From Pseudomonas putida (lineage in GTDB: Bacteria > Pseudomonadota > Gammaproteobacteria > Pseudomonadales > Pseudomonadaceae): a stretch of 64,000 nt of DNA. Below the pieces are notes generated by a model that saw only the letters and a list, made by a program, of their open reading frames with translations, ran no database searches and was not told the DNA's origin. Of the stretch, positions 55,136 to 64,000 are shown one piece after another. Every line of letters starts with the position of its first letter. Within the stretch, counting starts at the first letter, position 1. The stretch spans positions 310,001 to 374,000 of the forward strand of contig NZ_JAETZZ010000001.1 of the NCBI RefSeq assembly GCF_022627325.1, written 5' to 3'. The position numbers were made by a program, and so were the translations under genes.

Positions 55136-58100
55136 TTAGAAATCGGCGGGGGCTTCCAGCAGCATTTGCCGGAACTCCGGTAGCGGCAGCGGCCGGCTGT
55201 GCAGGTAACCCTGGTACAGGTGACACCCCAGCCGTTCAAGAAATTCCAGTTGCTCGGTCAGTTCCACGCCTTCGGCGATCACCGCAAGGTCCAGGCTGCG
55301 CGCCATGGCGACGATGGCGCGGACGATCTCGGCGTCGTTGGCGTCCAATGGAGCGTCGCGCACGAAGGTCTGGTCGATCTTCAGTGCGTCCACCGGCAAG
55401 CGCTTGAGGTACGTCAGCGAGGAGTAGCCCGTGCCGAAATCGTCCATGGCGAAGCTCACCCCATGGCGTTTGAGCTCGCGCATCTTGCTGATGGTGTCTT
55501 CCAGGTTCTGGATCACGATGCCTTCGGTGATCTCAAGCTTGAGCATGTGCCGCGGCAGGCGGTAGTCGTCCAGGCTGCGCAGCACCCGTTCGACGAAGTC
55601 GTTCTGGCGAAACTGCCTGGGGCTGATGTTCACGCACAGGCTGAAATCATCGGCATCGATCAACCCGTCTGCCAGCATCCGCGAGCAAGCGTCGCAGGCT
55701 TCGTCGAGTATCCAGCTGCCCACTTCCAGGATCAGGCCGCTTTCCTCCAGCACCTGGATGAACTGAGCCGGCGGTTGCTGGCCCAGTTGCGGGTGATGCC
55801 AGCGCAACAGTACCTCGGCCCCGACGATACGGTTGTCGCGGGCGTCCACCTGGGGCTGAAAGTGCAAGGCCAGTTCACCGCGTGCCAGTGCCAGGCGCAG
55901 GTCGCTTTCCATGCGCAGGCGCTCGCTGGCCGCCTTTTGCATGGTGGTATGGAACAACTGGGTCGTGTTGCGCCCTGAGTCCTTGGCACGGTAAAGGGCG
56001 ATGTCGGCGCGTTTGAGCAGGTCGGCAGGGGTGGTGCCGTGGTCCGGGATCAAAGCCACGCCGATGCTCGGTGTTACCTGCAGGCGCTGGCCATCCAGCG
56101 ACATGGGTTCGGCCAGCAGTTCGCGCAGGGTATCGGCCAGCTCGCGAACCTTGTCCTCCACGGCCTCGCGGCTGCCTTCCAGGCCACTGAGCAATACCAC
56201 GAATTCGTCGCCACCCAGGCGTGCCACCGTATCTTCCAGGCGCACACTGGCTTCCAGCCGGGCGGTGATGATCTTCAGCACCGTGTCGCCGACCGGGTGG
56301 CCGAGGGAGTCGTTGATGTGCTTGAAATGGTCGAGGTCGAGAAACAGCAAGGCGCCGCGCAGGTTGTGCCGGCGCAGCAGGGCGATCTGCTGGCTCAGGC
56401 GGTCCATCAGCAAGGCGCGGTTGGGCAGGTTGGTCAGCGGGTCGTGGTAGGCCAGGTGGCGGATCTGCGCCTGGGCATTCTTCAGCTGGCTGACATCGCG
56501 GGCGGTGAGTAGCAGGCAATCGGTCTCGTTGAGGCTGATCGGTTCCACCGAGACCTCTACGGTGAGGATGTCGCCACGCTTGGTGCGCCCGAGCATCTCC
56601 CGGTGGTGCACCCGGCCACGCTCCTTCAGCTCAATCAGCAAAGCGCGACGCTGCTTGTCGTCGGCCCAGATACCCAGCTCGTAGACGCTGCGGCCGATCA
56701 CTTCGGCGGTGCTGTAGCCCGTGAGCCGGCAGAACCCATCGTTGACCTCCACATAGCGGCCGCTGTGGCGCTCGGTGATGGTGATGGCGTCCGGGCTGGA
56801 ATGAAACGCCTTGGCGAACTTCTCTTCGCTGGACTTGAGCGCTGCTTCGGCCCGTTGCTGTTGGGTGATGTCGCGCAGGGTGGTGACACTGCAGGGCTGG
56901 TTGTCGACGCTGATCAGCCGGCTGGAAATCACACAGGTCAGGGGTGAGCCGTTGCGGTGGTTGACCACCACGGCCACGTTGCTCAGGGCCTGTTCGCGGA
57001 TGACCCGTTCGATGCGTTGCGCGCGTTCGATCGACTCGGCCCAGAGGCCGATCTGTTCAGCGGTACGGCCGATCACCTGCTCGCTGCCCCAGCCAAAGGT
57101 CTGGGTGAAGGCCGGGTTGATCTCGATGAACTGGCCGGTGTCCTGACGGGTTACGCAGATCGGGTCGGGGCTGACCTGGAACAGGCTGGCGAATTTCTCT
57201 TCCGAGGCGCTCAGGCGCAGTTCGCGCTCGACCTGCTCGGTGATGTCCAGCAGGGTGCCAGCCATGCGCAACGGGTTACCGTACTCGTCGCGGTACAGCC
57301 GTGCTCGGCTTTCGATGTAGCGTGAAGCGCCGTCTTCCAGTTGCACACGGTAGGTGATCTGGTAGTTGCCCGCTGGGCCTTCGCGCAGGCTGCGGTAAGC
57401 CTGGCGCATGCCATCGCGCTCGTCCTGGGGCACGCCTTCGAAAAACGCGTCGAACGATTCGTGAAAGGGTATCGGGTCCAGCCCGTGCAATTGCGCGGCG
57501 CGGGCCGAGCCATAGAGCATGCCGCTGGGGATGTGCCAGTCCCAGGTGCCCAGTTGCGCCGAGTCCAGGGCCAGGTCAAGGCGTTCCTGGCTATCCTTGA
57601 GCGCTTGCTCGGCGCGTTTGCGCTCGGACGTGTCGACGAAGGTGCTGAGCAGGAACGTCACCCCTTCCAGCTCGATGCCCTGGGTGCACAGAATGCCGTC
57701 GTGAATCTTGCCGCTGCTGGCGCGCAACTGCACCTCCATGATGGCCGGGCTGCCGCTGGCACGGGTCGCCTCCAGCACCTGGTGACGCTGCTCCGGGTTC
57801 ACCCAGATGCCGAGCTCCAGGCTGGTCTTGCCGATCACCTGGTCACCGGGCCAGCCGAACATGTCCTCGAAATGCTGATTGACTTCGAAAATCATGCCGT
57901 CGTGGCGGCGGGTGAGAAGAATCGCGTTGGGGCTCAGGTGAAACAGGGTGGCAAAACGCTTCTCCGAGTTGATCAGAGCGGTTTCCCGTTCGCGCTGGCG
58001 GGTTATCTCGCGGATCACCCCGATCATCTGGGGCCGGCCTTGGGGGTCGTGGGTCAGGCTGCCGTTGATTTCCAGCCAATGCAGGCTCCCGTCCGGCCAG

Positions 58101-58432
58101 CGGATGCGATGGCGCATGGCTTTCTCGGCCGGCTCACCGTTGACCACTGCCTGGAACAGTTGGCGCGTGCGGGCGCGATCTTCTTCCGGTAGCAGGTCGA
58201 GGTAATCGATATCGTTGGGCAGAGGACGCTGCGGATCGAAGCCAAACAGTGCCTGGGTGCCGCGCGACCAGCTCACCCGGCCACTGTCGATGTCCCACAG
58301 CCAGGCGCCCAGGCGTGCACCATTGAGCGCAGCCAGCAGTTGCGGGGCGTTCTGCCAGGCCTGCTCCGACTCCCTGGGATTGGCCGCAGGGATGCGCGGC
58401 AGGCGCGGAAAGCGGTTTGCTGATTTGGGCAT
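55136..58432 (-). CDS. Multi-PAS GGDEF-EAL cyclic-di-GMP enzyme
   Basis: The 1098-aa protein carries about five PAS/PAC sensor domains in series (starting near residues 30, 165, 285, 410 and 530, for example SPDAITITERHSGRYVEVNDGF). A GGDEF domain follows (~655-815) with an intact RLGGDEFVVLL active site. The EAL domain (~830-1085) reads EVLLRWHHP instead of EALLRW but keeps DDFGTGYSSLTYL and KIDQTFV. No transmembrane helix is visible, so it senses cytoplasmic signals. It probably makes and/or degrades c-di-GMP; which activity dominates cannot be told. The EVL variant occurs in active enzymes as well as in degenerate ones. Confidence 0.92.
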   Translation of the reverse strand: MPKSANRFPRLPRIPAANPRESEQAWQNAPQLLAALNGARLGAWLWDIDSGRVSWSRGTQALFGFDPQRPLPNDIDYLDLLPEEDRARTRQLFQAVVNGEPAEKAMRHRIRWPDGSLHWLEINGSLTHDPQGRPQMIGVIREITRQRERETALINSEKRFATLFHLSPNAILLTRRHDGMIFEVNQHFEDMFGWPGDQVIGKTSLELGIWVNPEQRHQVLEATRASGSPAIMEVQLRASSGKIHDGILCTQGIELEGVTFLLSTFVDTSERKRAEQALKDSQERLDLALDSAQLGTWDWHIPSGMLYGSARAAQLHGLDPIPFHESFDAFFEGVPQDERDGMRQAYRSLREGPAGNYQITYRVQLEDGASRYIESRARLYRDEYGNPLRMAGTLLDITEQVERELRLSASEEKFASLFQVSPDPICVTRQDTGQFIEINPAFTQTFGWGSEQVIGRTAEQIGLWAESIERAQRIERVIREQALSNVAVVVNHRNGSPLTCVISSRLISVDNQPCSVTTLRDITQQQRAEAALKSSEEKFAKAFHSSPDAITITERHSGRYVEVNDGFCRLTGYSTAEVIGRSVYELGIWADDKQRRALLIELKERGRVHHREMLGRTKRGDILTVEVSVEPISLNETDCLLLTARDVSQLKNAQAQIRHLAYHDPLTNLPNRALLMDRLSQQIALLRRHNLRGALLFLDLDHFKHINDSLGHPVGDTVLKIITARLEASVRLEDTVARLGGDEFVVLLSGLEGSREAVEDKVRELADTLRELLAEPMSLDGQRLQVTPSIGVALIPDHGTTPADLLKRADIALYRAKDSGRNTTQLFHTTMQKAASERLRMESDLRLALARGELALHFQPQVDARDNRIVGAEVLLRWHHPQLGQQPPAQFIQVLEESGLILEVGSWILDEACDACSRMLADGLIDADDFSLCVNISPRQFRQNDFVERVLRSLDDYRLPRHMLKLEITEGIVIQNLEDTISKMRELKRHGVSFAMDDFGTGYSSLTYLKRLPVDALKIDQTFVRDAPLDANDAEIVRAIVAMARSLDLAVIAEGVELTEQLEFLERLGCHLYQGYLHSRPLPLPEFRQMLLEAPADF

Positions 58433-58493
58433 GGGTACCAGACCTTTGGCGTTTGAGGCGTCCCTGGGTTGGAAGTGCAGGCCTGACGACCGG

Positions 58494-59372
58494 TCAGGCG
58501 GGCCCTGCGTGGCTGTCGAGCAAGGCCATGAAGGCCCTGGCGGCGTTCGATAGCGTTCGCTCGGTATGCAATATGTAGCCTAGCTGGCGTGACAGCTGTA
58601 TGCCGGGTAATGCGATGGGTGCAACCTGATCATCGAGCATGGTGCGCGGTAGCACGCTCCAGGCCAGGCCGATCGAGACCATCATCTTGATGGTTTCCAG
58701 GTAGTTGGTGCTCATGGCGATGTTCGGGGTCAGCCCCTGGCTTTCGAACAGGCGCTGGACGATGTGGTGGGTGAAGGTATTGCCGCCTGGGAATACCGCC
58801 GGGTGGCGGGCAACGTCCGCCAGGCTGACCCGGGTATTGCTGGCCAGCGGGTGCTCGGGGGCAGCGACGAAGTCCAGGGCGTCGTCCCAGACGGGGATGG
58901 CCTTGATCAGGTGATGGGGCTCGGGTGCCAGGGTGATGACCGCTATCTCGGCGCGGCCGTGCAGCACCTCGTCGTAGGCCGCTTCCGAATCGAGGAACTG
59001 AATATCCAACGCCACGGCCGGGTGCTGGCGAGTGAATGCCCGTAATAGCGGGGGCAGGCGGTGCAGGCCAATGTGATGACTGGTGGCGAGGGTCAGGCGA
59101 CCACTCACCTGCCCGGTCAGGTTGGTCAGCGCACGTCGGGTATCATCGAGGACGTTGAGGATCTGATAGGCGCGCGGCAGCAGGGCGCGGCCAGCTTCGG
59201 TCAAGGTCACCTCACGGCCCAGACGATCGAACAGGCGCACGTCCAGCTGTTGCTCCAGCCCGGCAATGCGCTTGCTCACGGCCGGTTGGGTCAGGTGCAG
59301 GCGCTCGCCGGCCCCGGAGAAGCTGCCGGTCTCGGCAATGGCAATGAAGGCGCTCAGGTTGGCCAGGTCCAT
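58494..59372 (-). CDS. LysR family transcriptional regulator
   Basis: The 292-aa protein has the LysR helix-turn-helix (LSAFIAIAETGSFSGAGERLHLTQPAVSKRIAGLEQQL) and a periplasmic-binding-like effector domain. It is divergent from leuC with 130 bp between the starts, a layout seen in pseudomonads, so it may control the leu genes and itself. No ligand can be inferred. Confidence 0.92.
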   Translation of the reverse strand: MDLANLSAFIAIAETGSFSGAGERLHLTQPAVSKRIAGLEQQLDVRLFDRLGREVTLTEAGRALLPRAYQILNVLDDTRRALTNLTGQVSGRLTLATSHHIGLHRLPPLLRAFTRQHPAVALDIQFLDSEAAYDEVLHGRAEIAVITLAPEPHHLIKAIPVWDDALDFVAAPEHPLASNTRVSLADVARHPAVFPGGNTFTHHIVQRLFESQGLTPNIAMSTNYLETIKMMVSIGLAWSVLPRTMLDDQVAPIALPGIQLSRQLGYILHTERTLSNAARAFMALLDSHAGPA

Positions 59373-59502
59373 TGTTCGAATTCCTGATGGTTATGCAAAG
59401 CATGAAAATTATGAATTTGAGTTATTCAATCTATCGCCATAGCATCGTCCGTACAAGCCAAGGGGTCTTTGGCATAGAAAGACGCTGATGAGGAACAGTC
59501 TG
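59373..59502. promoter_or_regulatory. Divergent LysR-leuC promoter region
   Basis: AT-rich stretch with the palindrome ATGC-AAA-GCAT (59393-59403) and ATGAATTTGAGTTATTCAAT, which contains T-N11-A-like LysR half sites. GAGGAA before the leuC ATG is the ribosome site. No leader peptide with leucine codons was found. Confidence 0.45.
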
Positions 59503-60936
59503 ATGGCTGGCAAAACGCTCTACGACAAACTCTGGGAAGCCCATGAGGTCAAGCGCCGTGATGACGGCTCGTCCTTGATCTACATCGACCGCCATATCAT
59601 CCACGAAGTGACCTCGCCCCAGGCCTTTGAGGGCCTGCGCCTGGCCAACCGCAAGCCGTGGCGCATCGATGCCAACATCGCTACCCCTGACCACAACGTG
59701 CCGACTACCCCGGAACGCAAGGGCGGGATCGAGGCCATCGCCGACCAGGTGTCGCGCCTGCAGGTGCAGACCCTCGATGAGAACTGCGACGAATACGGCA
59801 TCGTCGAATTCAAGATGAATGACGTTCGCCAGGGCATCGTCCACGTCATCAGCCCCGAGCAGGGCGCCACCTTGCCTGGCATGACCGTGGTCTGCGGCGA
59901 CTCGCACACCTCCACCCACGGCGCCTTCGGTGCCTTGGCCCATGGTATCGGCACCTCCGAGGTCGAGCACGTGCTCGCCACCCAGTGCCTGGTCGCCAAA
60001 AAGATGAAGAACATGCTGGTGCGCGTCGAGGGCACATTGCCTGTCGGCGTCACGGCCAAGGACATCGTGCTTGCCGTGATCGGCAAGATCGGCACCGCTG
60101 GTGGCAACGGCCACGCCATGGAATTCGCTGGCAGCGCCATCCGCGCCCTGTCCATGGAAGGCCGCATGACCATCTGCAACATGTCGATCGAGGCCGGTGC
60201 GCGGGTTGGCCTGGTTGCCACCGATGCCACCACCATTGCCTACGTCAAAGGCCGCCCTTATGCGCCTGTAGGCGAGCAGTGGGAGCGTGCAGTCGAGGCG
60301 TGGAAAGACCTGGTATCCGATGACGATGCGGTGTTCGACACCGTGGTCGAGCTCGATGCGGCGCAAATCAAGCCGCAGGTCAGCTGGGGCACCTCGCCCG
60401 AGATGGTCCTGGCCGTCGACCAGCGTGTGCCGGACCCTGCCGCCGAAACCGACCTGGTCAAGCGTGGCTCGATCGAGCGCGCCCTGAAGTACATGGGCCT
60501 GAGCGCCAACCAGGCGATCACCGATATCCAGCTGGACCGTGTATTCATAGGCTCGTGCACCAACTCGCGGATCGAAGACCTGCGCGCCGCAGCTGCAATC
60601 GCCAAAGGCCGCAAGGTGGCTGCCACTGTCAAGCAAGCCATCGTGGTGCCGGGTTCGGGCCTGGTCAAGGCCCAGGCCGAGCGTGAAGGCCTGGACAAGA
60701 TCTTCCTCGAGGCGGGTTTCGAGTGGCGTGAGCCAGGCTGCTCGATGTGCCTGGCCATGAACCCGGACCGCCTGGAAAGCGGCGAGCACTGCGCGTCCAC
60801 GTCAAACCGCAACTTCGAAGGGCGTCAGGGTGCAGGTGGCCGTACCCACCTGGTCAGCCCGGCCATGGCTGCCGCTGCAGCGGTGACTGGTCACTTCATC
60901 GATGTTCGCGAGTTGATCCAAGGGAGCGCAGCATGA
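59503..60936 (+). CDS. leuC: 3-isopropylmalate dehydratase large subunit
   Basis: The aconitase-fold 477-aa subunit isomerises 2- to 3-isopropylmalate in leucine synthesis. It holds the [4Fe-4S] ligands in GSCTNSR and [10 protein letters not shown], plus [14 protein letters not shown]. The start at 59503 follows GAGGAA; an ATG at 59488 precedes it without a site. It overlaps leuD by four bases. Confidence 0.96.
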   Translation: MAGKTLYDKLWEAHEVKRRDDGSSLIYIDRHIIHEVTSPQAFEGLRLANRKPWRIDANIATPDHNVPTTPERKGGIEAIADQVSRLQVQTLDENCDEYGIVEFKMNDVRQGIVHVISPEQGATLPGMTVVCGDSHTSTHGAFGALAHGIGTSEVEHVLATQCLVAKKMKNMLVRVEGTLPVGVTAKDIVLAVIGKIGTAGGNGHAMEFAGSAIRALSMEGRMTICNMSIEAGARVGLVATDATTIAYVKGRPYAPVGEQWERAVEAWKDLVSDDDAVFDTVVELDAAQIKPQVSWGTSPEMVLAVDQRVPDPAAETDLVKRGSIERALKYMGLSANQAITDIQLDRVFIGSCTNSRIEDLRAAAAIAKGRKVAATVKQAIVVPGSGLVKAQAEREGLDKIFLEAGFEWREPGCSMCLAMNPDRLESGEHCASTSNRNFEGRQGAGGRTHLVSPAMAAAAAVTGHFIDVRELIQGSAA

Positions 60937-61577
60937 AAGCCTTTACCCAGCACACCGGTCTCGTCGCGCCGTTGGACCGTGCCAATGTCGACACCGATCA
61001 GATCATTCCCAAGCAGTTCCTCAAGTCGATCAAGCGTACCGGCTTTGGCCCCAACCTGTTCGATGAGTGGCGTTACCTGGACGTTGGCCAGCCTTACCAG
61101 GACAACAGCAAGCGCCCGGTGAACAAAGAGTTCGTGCTCAATCACGAACGCTACCAGGGCGCCAGCGTGTTGCTGGCACGGGAGAACTTCGGCTGCGGGT
61201 CGAGCCGCGAGCACGCGCCTTGGGCGCTGGACGAATACGGCTTCCGTAGCGTGATCGCGCCGAGCTTCGCCGACATCTTCTTCAACAACAGCTTCAAGAA
61301 CGGCCTGTTGCCGATCATTCTGAGCGATGAGGAAGTCGATGAGCTGTTCAAGCAGGTCGAAGCCAACCCCGGCTACCAGCTGACCATCGATCTGCAGGCA
61401 CAGGCGGTGACCCGCCCGGACGGCAAGGTGCTGCACTTCGAGATCGACGCGTTCCGCAAGCACTGCCTGCTCAACGGTCTGGACGATATCGGCCTGACCT
61501 TGCAGGACGGCGAGGCGATCAAGGCCTTCGAGGGCAAACACCGCGCCGCACAGCCTTGGCTGTTCCGTGATGCCTGA
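60933..61577 (+). CDS. leuD: 3-isopropylmalate dehydratase small subunit
   Basis: The 214-aa swivelling-domain subunit begins [29 protein letters not shown] and has REN(F)[13 protein letters not shown]. It pairs with LeuC. ATGA overlap shows coupling. A REP pair follows the stop. Confidence 0.96.
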   Translation: MKAFTQHTGLVAPLDRANVDTDQIIPKQFLKSIKRTGFGPNLFDEWRYLDVGQPYQDNSKRPVNKEFVLNHERYQGASVLLARENFGCGSSREHAPWALDEYGFRSVIAPSFADIFFNNSFKNGLLPIILSDEEVDELFKQVEANPGYQLTIDLQAQAVTRPDGKVLHFEIDAFRKHCLLNGLDDIGLTLQDGEAIKAFEGKHRAAQPWLFRDA

Positions 61578-61605
61578 ATGATGTAACCGGGTTTGCTGGC
61601 CTCAG

Positions 61606-61683
61606 CGCCGGCAAGCCGGCTGCCACACGTCCTGCACAGGTGTTGACGCTTGTGGGGGCTCTGTGGGGGCCGGCTTGCCGGCG
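61606..61683. repeat. REP pair in inverted orientation (BIME-like)
   Basis: CGCCGGCAAGCCGGC (61606-61620) and its exact reverse complement GCCGGCTTGCCGGCG (61669-61683) bracket 48 bp that include TGTGGGGGC twice. This is the typical head-to-head REP arrangement of P. putida-group genomes. Confidence 0.85.
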
Positions 61684-61726
61684 ATAGCGGCCGTAGAGAC
61701 AACCCAAAATCAAAAGGAACGCGCCC

Positions 61727-62491
61727 ATGACCAGCACCACCCACACCGATGTGGTCCAACGCCAGTTTGGCGAACAGGCCAGTGCCTACCTCAGCAGCGC
61801 CGTGCATGCCCAGGGCAGTGAATTTGCCCTGCTGCAAGCCGAGCTGGCCGGGCAGGGTGCGGCTCGCGTGCTGGACCTGGGCTGTGGTGCCGGCCATGTC
61901 AGCTTCCACATCGCGCCTCTGGTGGCAGAGGTGGTCGCCTACGACCTGTCGCAGTCGATGCTCGACGTGGTTGCCAGTGCCGCTGCCGAGCGCGGCCTGG
62001 GCAATATCAGCACCCAGTGCGGTGCCGCCGAACGCCTGCCGTTCGCCGATGCCGCGTTCGATTACGTCTTCAGCCGCTATTCGGCGCACCACTGGAGCGA
62101 CGTGGGCGTGGCCCTGCGTGAAGTGCGCCGCGTGCTGAAGCCGGGCGGGGTGGCGGCGTTCATCGACGTGATGTCGCCGGGCAGCCCGTTGCTCGATACC
62201 TATTTGCAAACGGTTGAAGTGCTGCGCGACACCAGCCACGTACGCGATTATTCTGCCGCCGAGTGGCAGCGCCAGGTCAGCGAAGCCGGCCTGCATACCC
62301 GCAGCCACACGCGCCAGCGCCTGCGCCTGGAATGGAGCTCGTGGGTTGAGCGCATGCGCACGCCCGAACCGCTGCGCGTGGCCATACGCCAGTTGCAGCA
62401 AGCCATGGGCGAGGAAGTGCGGCAGTATTACCAGATTGAAGCCGATGGCTCGTTCAGCACCGATGTCATCGTGTTGTGGGCCGAGCGCTGA
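61727..62491 (+). CDS. SAM-dependent class I methyltransferase
   Basis: The 254-aa protein has the SAM motif I VLDLGCGAGHVSFHI (~45-58), motif II-like VVAYDLSQSML and RLPFADAAFDYVFSRYSAHHW (UbiE/Methyltransf_11 type). Substrate is unknown. It is embedded between leuD and leuB, a position where pseudomonads commonly carry it, with AAAAGGAACG as ribosome site. No role in leucine synthesis is known. Confidence 0.9.
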   Translation: MTSTTHTDVVQRQFGEQASAYLSSAVHAQGSEFALLQAELAGQGAARVLDLGCGAGHVSFHIAPLVAEVVAYDLSQSMLDVVASAAAERGLGNISTQCGAAERLPFADAAFDYVFSRYSAHHWSDVGVALREVRRVLKPGGVAAFIDVMSPGSPLLDTYLQTVEVLRDTSHVRDYSAAEWQRQVSEAGLHTRSHTRQRLRLEWSSWVERMRTPEPLRVAIRQLQQAMGEEVRQYYQIEADGSFSTDVIVLWAER

Positions 62492-62545
62492 GTTTTTTAC
62501 GGTGCGGCCGGGCTGGCCGCGCCGCTTGAATGGATAGAGGAAAGC

Positions 62546-63628
62546 ATGAGCAAGCAGATTCTGATTCTCCCAGGTGATGGTATCGGTCCGGAAATCATGG
62601 CCGAGGCGGTCAAGGTGCTGGAGCTGGCCAACGACAAGTTCCAGCTTGGCTTGAGCCTTGCGCATGACGTGATCGGCGGTGCTGCCATCGACCAACATGG
62701 CGTGCCGCTGGCCGACTCGACCCTGGAGCGTGCGCGCCAGGCCGATGCCGTGCTGTTGGGCGCGGTGGGCGGGCCGAAGTGGGACAAGATCGAGCGTGAC
62801 ATCCGCCCTGAGCGCGGCCTGCTGAAAATCCGCTCGCAGCTGGGCCTGTTCGCCAACCTGCGCCCGGCCATCCTCTACCCGCAACTGGCTGATGCCTCGT
62901 CGCTCAAGCCGGAAATCGTTTCGGGTCTGGACATCCTGATCGTCCGTGAGTTGACTGGCGGCATCTACTTCGGTGCCCCGCGCGGCCAGCGTGAGCTCGA
63001 AGGCGGCGAACGGCAGGCCTATGACACCCTCCCGTACAGCGAGAGCGAAGTGCGCCGTATCGCCCGCGTCGGCTTCGACATGGCCCGCGTGCGTGGCAAG
63101 AAGCTGTGCTCGGTGGACAAGGCCAACGTCCTGGCCTCCAGCCAGCTGTGGCGTGAAGTGGTCGAGGACGTTGCCAAGGACTACCCGGACGTGGAACTGA
63201 GCCACATGTATGTCGACAACGCCGCCATGCAGCTGGTGCGCGCGCCCAAGCAGTTCGACGTGATGGTGACCGACAACATGTTCGGTGACATCCTGTCGGA
63301 TGAAGCTTCCATGCTGACCGGTTCGATCGGCATGCTGCCTTCGGCGTCGCTCGATGCCAACAACAAGGGCATGTACGAGCCTTGCCACGGCTCGGCGCCG
63401 GACATCGCCGGCCAGGGCATTGCCAACCCGCTGGCGACCATCCTGTCGGTGTCGATGATGCTGCGTTACAGCTTCAACCAGCAGGCCGCAGCCGAGGCCA
63501 TCGAGCAGGCGGTAAGCCAGGTTCTGGACCAGGGCCTGCGTACCGGCGACATCTGGTCGGCCGGTTGCAGCAAGGTAGGTACGCAGGAAATGGGCGACGC
63601 AGTAGTCGCAGCGCTGCGGAATCTGTAA
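62546..63628 (+). CDS. leuB: 3-isopropylmalate dehydrogenase
   Basis: The 360-aa NAD-dependent enzyme oxidatively decarboxylates 3-isopropylmalate. It shows [31 protein letters not shown] (substrate Arg residues), [10 protein letters not shown] and [16 protein letters not shown] (metal Asp). AGGAAAG precedes the ATG. Confidence 0.97.
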   Translation: MSKQILILPGDGIGPEIMAEAVKVLELANDKFQLGLSLAHDVIGGAAIDQHGVPLADSTLERARQADAVLLGAVGGPKWDKIERDIRPERGLLKIRSQLGLFANLRPAILYPQLADASSLKPEIVSGLDILIVRELTGGIYFGAPRGQRELEGGERQAYDTLPYSESEVRRIARVGFDMARVRGKKLCSVDKANVLASSQLWREVVEDVAKDYPDVELSHMYVDNAAMQLVRAPKQFDVMVTDNMFGDILSDEASMLTGSIGMLPSASLDANNKGMYEPCHGSAPDIAGQGIANPLATILSVSMMLRYSFNQQAAAEAIEQAVSQVLDQGLRTGDIWSAGCSKVGTQEMGDAVVAALRNL

Positions 63629-63634
63629 TCTCTC

Positions 63635-63674
63635 TGGCCCGCCACCGTTTTTGGTCGGTGGCGGCCCACTTTTA
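63635..63674 (+). terminator. Terminator after leuB
   Basis: GGCCCGCCACCG / CGGTGGCGGCC (one bulge) with T-rich loop, followed by CACTTTT; separates leuB from asd. Confidence 0.65.
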
Positions 63675-63691
63675 GCAAAGGTGTAGTTGCG

Positions 63692-64000
63692 ATGAAACGT
63701 GTAGGTCTGATCGGTTGGCGCGGTATGGTCGGTTCCGTGCTCATGCAGCGGATGCTGGAGGAGCAGGATTTCGACCTTATCGAGCCGGTGTTCTTCACTA
63801 CCTCCAATGTCGGTGGCCAGGGCCCGAGCGTGGGCAAGGATATTGCTCCGCTCAAGGACGCTTATTCGATTGAAGAACTCAAGACCCTCGACGTGATCCT
63901 GACCTGTCAGGGCGGCGACTACACCAACGAGGTGTTCCCAAAGCTGCGTGAAGCTGGCTGGCAGGGTTACTGGATCGATGCTGCCTCGTCGCTGCGCATG
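63692..64000 (+). CDS. asd: Aspartate-semialdehyde dehydrogenase, 3' end outside window
   Basis: The first 103 residues are visible: MKRVGLIGWRGMVGSVLMQRM (NADP-binding GxxGMVG), FFTTSNVGGQGP and DVILTCQGGDYTNEV. Asd reduces aspartyl-phosphate on the way to lysine/diaminopimelate, threonine and methionine. The position after leuB is conserved in pseudomonads. The catalytic Cys lies beyond the window edge. Confidence 0.95.
   Translation, partial: MKRVGLIGWRGMVGSVLMQRMLEEQDFDLIEPVFFTTSNVGGQGPSVGKDIAPLKDAYSIEELKTLDVILTCQGGDYTNEVFPKLREAGWQGYWIDAASSLRM

Noticed and set aside
61373..63388. A 671-codon frame antisense to leuB and the methyltransferase
   Set aside because: It spans several well-supported genes and an intergenic REP pair and shows no domain.

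Overview
The window looks like a stretch of chromosome from the Pseudomonas putida group (Gammaproteobacteria). This rests on family recognition: high-GC codon use, gene orders known from pseudomonads (comEC-exbB-exbD-lpxK-ycaR-kdsB-murB, rne/rluC, yceD-rpmF-plsX-fabD-fabG-acpP-fabF, uvrB-gltX, leuC-leuD-leuB-asd), GCCGGC-rich REP elements and an RgsA-type small RNA. No database search was possible, so species is not assigned.

Bases 1-10000 are the accessory part. A YD-repeat/Rhs protein related to Tc-toxin components enters from the left and stops without a toxin tip. It is followed by two related Ig-like repeat proteins without signal peptides. These flank a pertactin-type autotransporter, and then come an opposite-strand fimbrial chaperone and fimbrial subunit with no usher. 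This is the least conventional region and the best place to look for something undescribed.

Bases 10100-23300 are core chromosome. They hold a PA2817-type protein, fadE, a GST, a YadG/YadH-type ABC exporter, a DUF2062 membrane protein, comEC, and a tightly coupled envelope operon (exbB-exbD-lpxK-ycaR-kdsB-ptp-murB). That operon ends at a bidirectional terminator shared with rne. RNase E carries a long, nearly perfect APREER tandem array in its degradosome-scaffold half. A leader of about 800 bp separates rne from the divergent rluC.

Bases 27400-40620 hold rluC, a Gph-like phosphatase, a signal-peptide-peptidase-type protease and maf. Then comes the long L32/fatty-acid/folate/DNA-replication cluster yceD-rpmF-plsX-fabD-fabG-acpP-fabF-pabC-mltG-tmk-holB-tatD. 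fabH is absent between plsX and fabD. pilZ, which lies between holB and tatD in P. aeruginosa, is absent too. Two operons here, rluC and yceD, appear to start with almost no 5' leader.

Bases 40670-46450 contain the putative stress sRNA RgsA, a class V aminotransferase, a TetR regulator, a lone MoaA, a DUF4823 lipoprotein, a DUF1285 protein, tRNA-Asn and an aromatic/aspartate aminotransferase. Bases 46690-51420 contain uvrB behind a LexA box, gltX, and three tRNA-Ala(GGC)/tRNA-Glu(TTC) pairs driven by a near-consensus promoter; two of the pairs are a 258-bp tandem duplication. Bases 51460-58440 carry a TetR regulator with its palindromic operator, an alpha/beta hydrolase, a thioesterase, dusC, an ibpA-type heat-shock gene with a sigma-32 promoter and a ROSE-like RNA thermometer, and a five-PAS GGDEF-EAL protein. 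The window ends with a LysR regulator divergent from leuC-leuD, a methyltransferase, leuB and the start of asd.
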